Shown in pieces: positions 9,221 to 17,241 of a stretch of DNA of 60,149 bases. The notes beneath the pieces are model-generated. The model did not search any database, had not been told where the DNA came from, and saw only the letters and a program-made list of their open reading frames with translations. Numbering within the stretch: the first letter of the stretch is position 1; every line of letters begins with the position of its first letter. Origin of the DNA: Chloracidobacterium sp. UBA6041 (GTDB lineage: Bacteria > Acidobacteriota > Blastocatellia > Pyrinomonadales > Pyrinomonadaceae); the NCBI GenBank assembly GCA_002427845.1, contig DIYZ01000268.1:1-60149 (forward strand), given 5' to 3'. The position numbers and the translations under genes are program-made.

Positions 9221-9976
9221 ATGAATACGATGACTTTCGAGGAAATCCTGAATCGCTTGCGCGCTACGCGGGCCTGGAGATCCATTTTCCGTCGTGGTCC
9301 AGCTCGCACTAACCGGACGCGCAGCCTGGCGATCTTTGGTAATGTCTTCCTGCATCTGCTGCCAGTTAAGGTTCGCGAGCAATCGCTGCGTGTACGCGCC
9401 ACCTACTACCTTGGCACAATTAGTTTTTTTATGTTCGTCGTGCTGACGCTGACGGGGATTCTGCTGATGTTCTATTACCACCCTGCCGTGCCGCAGGCAT
9501 ACCTCGACATGAAGGACCTCAGGTTCGTCGTCTCAAATGGAGTCTTTTTGCGCAACTTGCATCGGGTGGCGGCACACGTGATGGTAATCGCCGTTTTCTG
9601 GCATATGTTCCACGTTTTTTATCGCGGCGGATACAGGCCACCACATGAATTCAACTGGGCTGTCGGCGTAATGCTGTTGCTGCTCACACTCTTGTTGAGC
9701 TACACGGGCTACTTGCTACCCTGGGACCAACTGGCCTTCTGGGCTATTACGGTTGGTACCAACATCCTCTCGGCAGCACCTTTTTTTGGATCGCAGCTCC
9801 GCTACCTGCTGCTGGGCGGAAATCTTGTGGGCGAGAACGCCCTCCTGCGGTTCTATGTTCTGCACTGCGTGATCCTTCCGTTGGTGGCCGCTCTGTTGAT
9901 CGGAGTCCACTTCTGGCGCATTCGGAAGGATGGCGGTCTGACTCTGAGAGAGGATTATGAGCGAGACAAAAAATAG
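9221..9976 (+). CDS. Cytochrome b, N-terminal (b6-like) subunit
   Basis: 251 residues with four main transmembrane helices. The two heme-ligand pairs are His114/His128 and His215/His230. The 14 and 15 residue spacing is that of cytochrome b6, whereas mitochondrial-type cytochrome b has 14/14. There is no cysteine near the N-terminus matching the site that binds the extra heme c of b6f. The extended N-terminus (first about 55 residues) is basic and cytoplasmic. Its 3' end overlaps the next gene by 20 bases, so the cytochrome b is split as in b6f and Firmicutes-type complexes. Confidence 0.93.
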   Translation: MNTMTFEEILNRLRATRAWRSIFRRGPARTNRTRSLAIFGNVFLHLLPVKVREQSLRVRATYYLGTISFFMFVVLTLTGILLMFYYHPAVPQAYLDMKDLRFVVSNGVFLRNLHRVAAHVMVIAVFWHMFHVFYRGGYRPPHEFNWAVGVMLLLLTLLLSYTGYLLPWDQLAFWAITVGTNILSAAPFFGSQLRYLLLGGNLVGENALLRFYVLHCVILPLVAALLIGVHFWRIRKDGGLTLREDYERDKK

Positions 9977-10658
9977 TTTTGAAGCGGGAGTCGGATCAAA
10001 CGCGCTCAAGACTCCCGAGCGTGTGGTCTTCATTACTTCGAAGACTTCCGCCCAAGTCAAAGAAAGAGCGGACAGGCAATTAATGTCCTATCCGCAGCTC
10101 ATCCTGCGCGAGGTGATTGCCTTTGAAGTGCTAACAATCGTGCTGGTGATCGTCGCGCTTGCTTGGGATGCGCCGCTTGAACAGTTGGCAAACCCACTGC
10201 TAACGCCGAATCCCGCCAAAGCTCCTTGGTACTTTTTGGGCTTGCAAGAATTGCTTCACTACTTTCCACCCTTAGTAGCCGGCATCGTGATTCCCACCTT
10301 GGTGGTGGTGGCTCTGGTGGTAATTCCATACTTCAACGTGAATATCAAAGGTGAGCCGCTTTGGGCGGCATATCGTTCGCGACGATTTCTGATCTTCATA
10401 GTGTCAGTTGGATTGTTGCTTGTTTTTTTAGGTCTTTACCGAGCCTGGACTGTTCTCGTGCCCACAGTAGCCATCGCCGGGCTGACCATTGTCTCTTTCT
10501 TCCAATTGAAAAGGCCGTACCGTTTGATCAGCTTCCTGCAAACGCGGCCTCTGTCCTGGTGGGTGATGACCTGGTTTATTGCTGTCTCGCTGACTTTAAC
10601 CGTGGTGGGAACTTTTTTCCGAGGGCCAGGTTGGTCCTGGGTTTGGCCGTGGAGATGA
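9957..10658 (+). CDS. Cytochrome b, C-terminal (subunit IV-like) subunit
   Basis: 233 residues with about five hydrophobic helices. The Qo-site loop reads PAKAPWYFLGLQELL, so the PEWY motif is replaced by APWY. Helices follow at PLVAGIVIPTLVVVALVVI, FLIFIVSVGLLLVFLGL, VLVPTVAIAGLTIVSFF and WWVMTWFIAVSLTLTVV. It completes the quinol oxidase site together with the b6-like subunit. The start ATG lies within the 3' end of the preceding gene, and the octaheme cytochrome starts two bases after its stop, so all are one transcription unit. A soluble N-terminal segment of about 45 residues precedes the first helix. Confidence 0.9.
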   Translation: MSETKNSFEAGVGSNALKTPERVVFITSKTSAQVKERADRQLMSYPQLILREVIAFEVLTIVLVIVALAWDAPLEQLANPLLTPNPAKAPWYFLGLQELLHYFPPLVAGIVIPTLVVVALVVIPYFNVNIKGEPLWAAYRSRRFLIFIVSVGLLLVFLGLYRAWTVLVPTVAIAGLTIVSFFQLKRPYRLISFLQTRPLSWWVMTWFIAVSLTLTVVGTFFRGPGWSWVWPWR

Positions 10659-10659
10659 C

Positions 10660-12786
10660 ATGACGGCGGAGAAGATGGGAGAGATTTCAACGCGGCTGCG
10701 AGCGATATTCGCGCTGGCAAGCGTAGCCTTTGTGGCAGTCCTCGCGGTATCACCGGTTAAGGATTTCTTCCAGTCCTGGAAGCGATATGAGAAGGACTAC
10801 GTTAGCTACGCGCAGACCCGGCCAGACACTAAACGCCTGCTGGCAGATTTTCATCCCGGCATCGATCAAATCTGGCTGCCTGAAATGCGAGTGCTTGATC
10901 GTTGCACTACATGCCATCAGGGCATTTCGCAAGCCAGTCTCCGCGACGCATCAGTGCCACAACCCTTTCGAGCTCATCCAGCCATCCCACACGATGTCAA
11001 AAAATGGGGCTGCGTAATCTGTCACCGCGGCCAGGGGCCAGCGACAGAGACATCGGAGGCGCACGAAACAACGCTGGCTTGGGAGCAACCACTCTTGCCG
11101 ATCAGATTTATCCAGGCGTCGTGCGGCATGTGCCATCGTGCGGACCTGCCACAAACCCCTAAGCTCAATCGAGGCCGGGAGCTTTTGTCTCAACTGAACT
11201 GCGGGGGCTGCCATCACCTGCAAGACATCGAGCGGTCAGCAATGCTTGGGCCGGACTTGAGCAACGTCGGCAATAAACTGATGCGCCAGTGGATTTATAA
11301 GTGGCTGAAAGAGCCGCATACGGTTGTGGATAGTTCAGGCAACACAGTCGTTGACGGTTACGAGATGGAAGAAGAGCCGCGGATGCCTCAGTTCCGTCTG
11401 ACTGATCAAGAAATCAAGGCCCTGTCAGCCTATCTGACGACACTCAAAGGTCAGCCTATAGAGCCATTCAAATTCGATCAGAGTGTAGTGGCGAGTTTGC
11501 AAAAGAGCGCCGACCTGGCAGACCAAGGTGAAGTTCGTTTTCGTCAGATGTTCTGCACGACTTGCCACTCTCTCGCCGTCACACAAGGCGACGAGACCAA
11601 ATTGATTGGCGGAGACATTGGACCAGAACTAACAAAGGTCGGTAGCAAGGTTAATCCCGATTGGTTAGTTGCCTGGTTGCGCGATCCGCAAAGCTACTTG
11701 TCGCACGCCCTGATGCCACGTTATCGCTGGTCGGATCAAGACCTTTACAAGGTCACGCAGTATATCAATACGAGATTGACTGACCCCGACCTCTTGAGCA
11801 ACGTCCCACCGCTGGAGGAGCCGACGCAAGAAGAGATCCGCTTGGGCCAGCGTTTATTCCTGGAAAAGGGCTGTGCCAGTTGCCACGTGATTCAGGGTGT
11901 CAGCCCACAAAAGGATTTCGGCCCTGACCTGGCGATTCTCGGCAGCAAGAACGTTTCACAACTCGAATTCGGCAATTCGAATATTCCGCGGAATCTTATT
12001 TCCTACATTCAGGCCAAGATTACCGATCCGCTGTCGGTCAATCCAGCGGCACGCATGCCGCAATATCGTCTGACCCCAACAGACTTGGACGCGATTACAA
12101 CGGCATTGCTAAGTATGACAGGTAGTCCCGCTAACAGCAGCCTCGCGCGACTCGTAGTGCCGCGACCTGAAAGCGCGTTTCGTCCCGCTGGCGCCTTTGG
12201 CGAACTTTACGATCGTTACAAATGTGCCGTCTGTCATCGCTTCAATGGCGATGGCGGAAATCTCGCGCCCGATCTGTCGTTTGAAGGCAGCAGAGCACAA
12301 CTTCAGTGGATCGCAGGTTTTCTCAAAAACCCCGAAACCCTCCGGCCGACACTCATCTTTCGGATGCCGCAATTCAATATAACAGACCAAGAGGCATCCG
12401 TAATTGCTGATTACTTAGGCATGGTCACGCAGAGCCCTTCCGTGAAGCTGTCGGCTGTTGACCAGAAGCAGTTCACGCCTCAGATGGCTGAAATGGGAAA
12501 GCAACTCTACGAAGTGAAGTATCAATGCAATGCGTGTCATACGATCGGTTCTGCGGGCGGGTATGTCGGGCCTAACTTGAGCAACGCAGGGAATTGGTTG
12601 AATGCCGCGTGGATTGAAGAGTGGCTTAGGGATCCTCAGGCGCTTGTCCCAGGAACAATCGAACCACGTCGCAGCTTGACCGATCAAGAGGTGCAAGCCT
12701 TAACCGCGTATGTGTTGACGCTCAAACAGAAAGCCCCGCCGCTGACGACGAGCAGTGCTGGGACCAAGGCAGGAGGAGCGCAATGA
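10660..12786 (+). CDS. Membrane-anchored octaheme c-type cytochrome of the Rieske/b complex
   Basis: 708 residues with an uncleaved N-terminal anchor (about 13-35). Eight CxxCH sites begin at residues 82, 118, 155, 181, 299, 405, 522 and 623. The first three form a compact triheme region resembling cytochrome subunits of other bacterial bc complexes (WLPEMRVLDRCTTCHQG). The remaining five are successive mono-heme domains, each followed by W..WL..P and a TDQE helix motif. Distal Met ligands are visible as RMPQF, LMPRY, RMPQY and RMPQF in domains 4-7. The last domain has GTIEPRRSLTDQE, with no Met at that place. It replaces cytochrome c1/f as an electron wire from the Rieske protein to soluble carriers. 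Its stop overlaps the next start (ATGA). Confidence 0.93.
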   Translation: MTAEKMGEISTRLRAIFALASVAFVAVLAVSPVKDFFQSWKRYEKDYVSYAQTRPDTKRLLADFHPGIDQIWLPEMRVLDRCTTCHQGISQASLRDASVPQPFRAHPAIPHDVKKWGCVICHRGQGPATETSEAHETTLAWEQPLLPIRFIQASCGMCHRADLPQTPKLNRGRELLSQLNCGGCHHLQDIERSAMLGPDLSNVGNKLMRQWIYKWLKEPHTVVDSSGNTVVDGYEMEEEPRMPQFRLTDQEIKALSAYLTTLKGQPIEPFKFDQSVVASLQKSADLADQGEVRFRQMFCTTCHSLAVTQGDETKLIGGDIGPELTKVGSKVNPDWLVAWLRDPQSYLSHALMPRYRWSDQDLYKVTQYINTRLTDPDLLSNVPPLEEPTQEEIRLGQRLFLEKGCASCHVIQGVSPQKDFGPDLAILGSKNVSQLEFGNSNIPRNLISYIQAKITDPLSVNPAARMPQYRLTPTDLDAITTALLSMTGSPANSSLARLVVPRPESAFRPAGAFGELYDRYKCAVCHRFNGDGGNLAPDLSFEGSRAQLQWIAGFLKNPETLRPTLIFRMPQFNITDQEASVIADYLGMVTQSPSVKLSAVDQKQFTPQMAEMGKQLYEVKYQCNACHTIGSAGGYVGPNLSNAGNWLNAAWIEEWLRDPQALVPGTIEPRRSLTDQEVQALTAYVLTLKQKAPPLTTSSAGTKAGGAQ

Positions 12787-13274
12787 AGTGGCGAGATCTT
12801 ATCCTGTTCCTGATCCTCCCGGCACTCATCATCCTCTCATCGTGTCAACGCAAGCTGGCGGTCTCACCGGCCAATCGGTTCCTAAACGCCTACGATGTGG
12901 AGCAAAATGCAAATGATCCACAACGCCTGATCCCACTTAGTTACCAGCAAGCGCAAGGCAAGCGCGTATTCAACAACAACTGCGTCTGGTGCCATGCCGA
13001 CGCTACTCCAGCCGGACCGTCCAACCGATCTAACTTGACTCCCACTCCCCCGCTCTTTACTGACGGAGAAACGTTCAATTTGCTGAGTGATGACTTTATG
13101 CGGAACACTATCACGCTTGGCGGCAGCGCAATGGGAAAATCCGCCATCATGCCACCCTGGGGTCAAACGCTAACGCAAGACGAGATCCGAGCCGTTCTAG
13201 CTTACGCTCGCGCGGTCGCTCAGCCGCCGTACAAAGCCTCAGCTCGGCCTGCGTCACAATACCCGGAGAAATAG
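12783..13274 (+). CDS. Monoheme c-type cytochrome lipoprotein
   Basis: 163 residues. A short basic N-terminus, hydrophobic stretch and lipobox LSSC indicate a lipid-anchored periplasmic protein. The heme site is CVWCH near residue 66 and the likely axial Met lies in IMPPWG, followed by LTQDEIRAVLAYARA, the usual last helix of class I cytochrome c. The ATG overlaps the octaheme gene stop by four bases and the next gene starts two bases after its own stop. It is the likely electron acceptor from the octaheme subunit or an accessory subunit of the complex, in the manner of ActE-like cytochromes of alternative complex III. Confidence 0.9.
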   Translation: MKWRDLILFLILPALIILSSCQRKLAVSPANRFLNAYDVEQNANDPQRLIPLSYQQAQGKRVFNNNCVWCHADATPAGPSNRSNLTPTPPLFTDGETFNLLSDDFMRNTITLGGSAMGKSAIMPPWGQTLTQDEIRAVLAYARAVAQPPYKASARPASQYPEK

Positions 13275-13276
13275 CC

Positions 13277-14578
13277 ATGAAATCAAATAGCCAATCAACG
13301 GTCGCGTTCGTTGCAACCTGCACACTCTTACTGCTCTTTGGGCCGGCGCGAAGCTTTGCGCAGGTTAGTCCCACGGAAATTCTCAATCCTCGACTCAAGG
13401 CCCTCGAGCAGGCACACCTGAGTAAACTTATTGCCATTAATCGTACGGTCCCGTTACTGACATATTCCTTTCCTTTTTTGCTAAACCGCTATGTCGGGTC
13501 GGACCCTAAATCGCAAACCGGCGTCGATGGTCGCGGCTTGGAGTTTGTTAACTTCCACGATCAAATAGTCCTAAAGGTGACGGGAAACTACCAGGCCGCG
13601 TTCGATGCCGATCGTCTAACACCTAATCAGCGGAGCGGTCGCGTTTTCAATGACGTGATCTACCAGATCCTGGAGATTGTCCCGAGTTATTTCTCGGCCG
13701 CCGATGAGTTTGACGCGGTTGGCTTTGAGATTTGTTACCACGTGCGCAGGAAGGCCGCGCACTATGAATACGAAGGGAAGGAAATCCTGGTAGCAGTTCT
13801 AAGTAAGGCCGATGCTTTGCACTATGCCGCCGCACCAACCGACTCAGAGCGACAGGAACTGCTGAACCGTTCAGAGATATTCCTCAACGGAAAGCCATTT
13901 GGTTTGGCGTTTAGCGGAAGTGAGCCCTTAGACGTTGCCACACTTCAACGATCGGTGAAGCAACCGGCAACGGCCGCAAACCAAAAGCAAGGTGCTCCTG
14001 CACCTTCGTCTGACCCTGACAATTTTGCGCGAACGGGGCAGGACGAGAGTGCTACTTCTGAAACCGCCAGCATGCAGATGCCCGGGATAGCGACGGTCGT
14101 GCGTACTCGAGCCGACGCCGAACGTCTCGAAACCAAATACAAGTCCCAACTCGATGCCCTGGCCACTGCAGGGCAGTCCACCTATCATTTTGTGCCGTAT
14201 GCGCCACCGTCATTGATAGTTTTCCGCAACCAGATAGTTCTTCAGTTGACGCTCCGCAATCCAAATACTTTCGACAAGGAAGCTACGTCGATCTACAAGC
14301 GAGCAGCGCGTAGTTTTGATCTTTTTCTGGCGCCGCAACTGAAGTCAATTCTTGAGCGCATTCCGGATGATGCAGAACTTGGCGGTCTCGACATCACTGT
14401 TCTGAATGACTTGACTGGAACTGCTGGACACTCGTCCGAAGCGGTGGAGTTCGTGTGTCCGCTTAGAGCCATACGGAAATTTGCAGATGCGGACATTACA
14501 AACCAGGAGTTGATCAGCCAAAGTGTCGTTATGGTCAACGGCGTGCGGATCGCGCTCAACCTCCAACAAGCGGAGTAG
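13277..14578 (+). CDS. Exported protein of unknown function with an internal duplication, last gene of respiratory operon
   Basis: 433 residues, not recognised. A signal peptide (FVATCTLLLLFGPARSFA) is followed by two related halves of about 170 residues. In the first, HDQIVLKV, ILEIVPSYFSAADEFDAVGF and LLNRSEIFLNGKPFGLAF occur in this order. In the second, the matching pieces are RNQIVLQL, LKSILERIPDDAELGGLDI and LISQSVVMVNGVRIALNL. A low-complexity linker rich in Ala, Gln and Pro (about 225-265) joins them. No heme, FeS or copper motif is seen. It begins two bases after the cytochrome lipoprotein stop, so it is probably made with the complex. Possible roles are assembly factor, docking protein or periplasmic subunit; these are guesses. 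Confidence 0.7.
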   Translation: MKSNSQSTVAFVATCTLLLLFGPARSFAQVSPTEILNPRLKALEQAHLSKLIAINRTVPLLTYSFPFLLNRYVGSDPKSQTGVDGRGLEFVNFHDQIVLKVTGNYQAAFDADRLTPNQRSGRVFNDVIYQILEIVPSYFSAADEFDAVGFEICYHVRRKAAHYEYEGKEILVAVLSKADALHYAAAPTDSERQELLNRSEIFLNGKPFGLAFSGSEPLDVATLQRSVKQPATAANQKQGAPAPSSDPDNFARTGQDESATSETASMQMPGIATVVRTRADAERLETKYKSQLDALATAGQSTYHFVPYAPPSLIVFRNQIVLQLTLRNPNTFDKEATSIYKRAARSFDLFLAPQLKSILERIPDDAELGGLDITVLNDLTGTAGHSSEAVEFVCPLRAIRKFADADITNQELISQSVVMVNGVRIALNLQQAE

Positions 14579-15047
14579 CTTGCGTCCTGCCAGGTATGTC
14601 TTTTAATGCCGCGCAGTCTTGTTCTGAGTAAGCACAACGCCAAAATCGAGTTTTCTGCTTCTATTAGCAAACGCCAGCGCGGCAGTTGTCGCTTACGCAT
14701 TTGCTTCTCCTTGCCGTCCCTCATCATCGAAAGGCGGCTGGGTATTCACGGAACCGAAGACCTCAAAGAGCCGGCGTCTGATTTCGTTGTCGGGTTCGGT
14801 TCCGAGCGCGCTGAAGACACACGAAGCTCATTCGCACGTTCCAGCGTCAACGCAGCGAGCAGTTTCAGAGAAGCGCTAGACGAGTAGAGTGCATTCTTCT
14901 TGCCAACCGATCGCCCCTGATAGGTGCGCGCCAGAAAAGTTGTCACACTGTACGCACACAAGAGAAGGGGCAGTGAGGATAGGCTGTCATTTACTTATTG
15001 ATTCTATTGGTCAACTGAGGAAGACGCCCGCTTTGCGACCTGCTGAT
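14579..15047. other. Gene-poor stretch, possibly holding a decayed minus-strand gene
   Basis: No intact gene is supported. On the minus strand a peptide with SLKLLAALTLERANELR (around 14830-14880) appears to continue in a different frame as ALGTEPDNEIRRRLFEVFGS then DDEGRQGEANA and a stop near 14697. That looks like a frameshifted coding remnant. I do not recognise the family. The plus-strand frame over the same bases looks like a shadow. Confidence 0.3.
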
Positions 15048-15081
15048 AAAAATGAGCAGGGGCGCCATCGCGAGCGCCCCC
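15045..15081 (-). terminator. Rho-independent-like terminator behind tRNA-Lys
   Basis: On the minus strand, downstream of tRNA-Lys, GGGGCGC and GCGCCCC pair around a short TCGCGATG-type loop (stem 15059-15081). A TTTTT run follows about seven bases later (15048-15052 as A on plus). Confidence 0.6.
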
Positions 15082-15108
15082 ACTAATTCATTGATCTGCT
15101 TGAAAATA

Positions 15109-15184
<76 letters not shown>

Positions 15185-15450
15185 ACAACGGAAGAAAAAT
15201 TATACGTCCGTAAACTGATGTGTCAAGCGGAGCATGGTGTGGGTTGATGCCTTACTTCAGTCTCGGACAATAGCGCGCGCATCGCTCCTCAATCATTTCT
15301 CATCCAGAGGTTTTTTTGATCTTGCCTTTCGGAAGCACTGCCATGCCAGAACCCAACCGACGAGAGCATATTCGCCGTTCAAAATAATGTCGTGAAATCC
15401 AGCCTCAGCTTGTTTTCTTTTCCCAAGAAACGGGCGAATGAGTTCATCGT

Positions 15451-15840
15451 TCACGATGCGGCGGCACAGTCTTTTTCGGATAGTAGTTTCCGAACGCTTT
15501 CAATGAAGCCATCGATGTCCGGCTTTGCCACGTAGTCGTCGGCGCCGGCGGCCATCGCTTCAGAGCGATGAATGTCGTAAGCATCGCCGCTGTAGAAAAG
15601 GCAGGGAATGCCCGGCGTGGCAGCCTGTAAATTTCCGCATAATTCCAAGCCACTCCCATCCGGCAGCTGTCGGTCAAGAACATAAAGATCAAACTCTTCA
15701 GCGGTGGCCAGCTCGAGCGCTTGCTCACACGAGACCGCGATGACCACTTCATAATCTTCTTTGGATAAAAGGAGTTTGAGCATCTCCGACGTGTCTTCGT
15801 GATCGTCGATGCAAAGAACGCGACACTTCACTGGCGGCAT
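15451..15840 (-). CDS. Stand-alone response regulator receiver domain
   Basis: 129 residues, only a CheY-like receiver. The acidic pair is in CIDDHED, the phospho-Asp in VLDRQLPDGSG, the Ser/Thr position in FYSGDA and the conserved Lys in YVAKPD. A purine-rich site (GGAGGTTCC on the minus strand) lies just before ATG. There is no output domain, so it acts by protein contact or as a phospho-relay intermediate. No kinase gene is adjacent; the nearest kinases in the window are far away. It is flanked by tRNA-Lys and a repeat-rich region. Confidence 0.92.
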   Translation of the reverse strand: MPPVKCRVLCIDDHEDTSEMLKLLLSKEDYEVVIAVSCEQALELATAEEFDLYVLDRQLPDGSGLELCGNLQAATPGIPCLFYSGDAYDIHRSEAMAAGADDYVAKPDIDGFIESVRKLLSEKDCAAAS

Positions 15841-16049
15841 GGAGGAACCTCCGGGGATAAAAGTATGCTGCGGGAAGAGGACTGGATTCTAAACTTATTT
15901 GGCTCGAGCCGCCAGCGCGGTTGAGAAGGATGCCAAAAAACATTTTGCAACACAAAAAGGCTGTTCTGGAATCCTCGAATCATTGCCGCTTTGAATACAA
16001 GTAACTACGTATCGAGGATCGTGCACCTTTCCGACGGTCCAGTACGAGC

Positions 16050-16112
16050 AGGTGGGCAGCGGGGTATCAAGCGCGGTAGCCTCGAAGGGTCAGAGACCCT
16101 TTGCTGCCCACC
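16050..16112. repeat. Inverted repeat with inner hairpin
   Basis: GGTGGGCAGC and GCTGCCCACC pair across about 40 bases, and inside them GGGTC-AGA-GACCC forms a second hairpin. It lies in the gene-free stretch 15841-16349. Confidence 0.6.
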
Positions 16113-16137
16113 ACCAACCTCGAAAACCGGAAACCGG

Positions 16138-16346
16138 AAACCGTGAATCGTAAATCGTGAATCGTGGTTAGTCCCGAGCGGGGAAGCATAACCGCAAAGG
16201 ACGCGAAGCTTTGCGCAAAGGGCCGCAAAGGAAATTTTTGCTTAGGAGATCAACTTACGGTAAACCGGCTTAGGAGATCGAGCTTATCGCTTCAACGCCC
16301 TCCCGCTTGGGACTAACCACGATTCACGATTTACGATTTACGGTTT
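16138..16346. repeat. Long inverted repeat built from short sequence words
   Basis: The left arm (16138-16183) and right arm (16302-16346) are imperfect reverse complements of about 45 bases. They are built from repeated words such as AATCGTGAATCGTGG and GGTTAGTCCC. The spacer contains CTTAGGAGATC twice. The right arm is bracketed by an exact 12-base direct repeat, TTCAACGCCCTC (16291-16302 and 16349-16360). The second copy lies at the stop of the adjacent gene. Confidence 0.75.
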
Positions 16347-16349
16347 GGT

Positions 16350-17153
16350 TCAACGCCCTCGCGGACGCGGCTCCTGCATCGCTTTGAGTAGTTGATTGAC
16401 GGCTTCGATCTCCGCGTCATCAGGTTCGAGCTGCTTGTACTTCTCGAGTGCGGTCAGGGCCCCTGCCAGATCTCCCAGCTTGTGATAGACGAGAGCGAGA
16501 TTGAAGTAGACGAGCGAAAAGCCCGACTCGATCTGCGCGGCCGCTTCATAATGAAGACGCGCCAGAGGAAGTTCGCCGGCGTCGTAGTAGAGATTGCCCA
16601 GGTTGTAGTGAGCTTCCACGTGACGCGGCTCGTGCTTCAGCGCCAGGGTGAAACTGTCCAGCGCTTTTCCGAGTTGGCCCAAATCCAGATAAATAAGTCC
16701 GAGGTTGCAGTAAGCCTCGGCCACATTATCGCCGTCATTTATTGCTTCCTGGTAAGACTCGGCAGCTTTTGGATCGCCCTGCTCGTGGAGCAGCAGTGCT
16801 TCCTCGAAGGGAGTCAACAATCGCGACAGCTTGCCACTTTCCAACCCGCGAAAGAGGTTCAACTGCCCCTGGAGCTCGGCCTCAATCTGACGAAGGCTTT
16901 GCCCCTGCGCGCGCAGTTCGCGCACGCGCCGAAATTGAGTGAGCGCCTGGAAATCGTAGTTATAGTCTGCCGCAGCAGGCCCGGGCGTGCCCTGAATGAT
17001 GCCCTGCTCCGTCCAACGGCGAATGGTGCGTTCGCTTAAACCGAAGAGCTGTTTGATTTCACGGATGGAATAACTGGATTTGACGCGTTGGTAGTCCGCC
17101 TTCGCGGGAACACGTGAGGGAAAGGAGAGAACCTTCTTACTGTTTTCTTTCAT
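16350..17153 (-). CDS. MerR-type HTH protein fused to TPR repeats
   Basis: 267 residues from ATG 17153; the TTG at 17165 adds only four residues. Residues about 26-95 form a MerR-like winged helix (YSIREIKQLFGLSERTIRRW, then QFRRVRELRAQGQSLRQI). The rest is three to four TPR units, such as AEAYCNLGLIYLDLGQLGKAL, VEAHYNLGNLYYDAGELPLAR and SLVYFNLALVYHKLGDLAGAL. It is probably a DNA-binding regulator whose TPR part mediates protein contact rather than small-molecule sensing. No cysteine-based metal site is seen. The gene ends inside a repeat-rich region. Confidence 0.85.
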   Translation of the reverse strand: MKENSKKVLSFPSRVPAKADYQRVKSSYSIREIKQLFGLSERTIRRWTEQGIIQGTPGPAAADYNYDFQALTQFRRVRELRAQGQSLRQIEAELQGQLNLFRGLESGKLSRLLTPFEEALLLHEQGDPKAAESYQEAINDGDNVAEAYCNLGLIYLDLGQLGKALDSFTLALKHEPRHVEAHYNLGNLYYDAGELPLARLHYEAAAQIESGFSLVYFNLALVYHKLGDLAGALTALEKYKQLEPDDAEIEAVNQLLKAMQEPRPRGR

Positions 17154-17241
17154 TCTGTAACGCAAGACCTAACGCAAACTGCTCGTTAGCAACTCTGGTT
17201 CGTCTCCAGCGCAAGCTAACAGTTTGCTTTACAAGGCTCGC

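Noticed and set aside
16138..16346. CRISPR array
   Set aside because: Repeated words are short, irregularly spaced and inverted, with no constant spacer length and no cas genes in the window.
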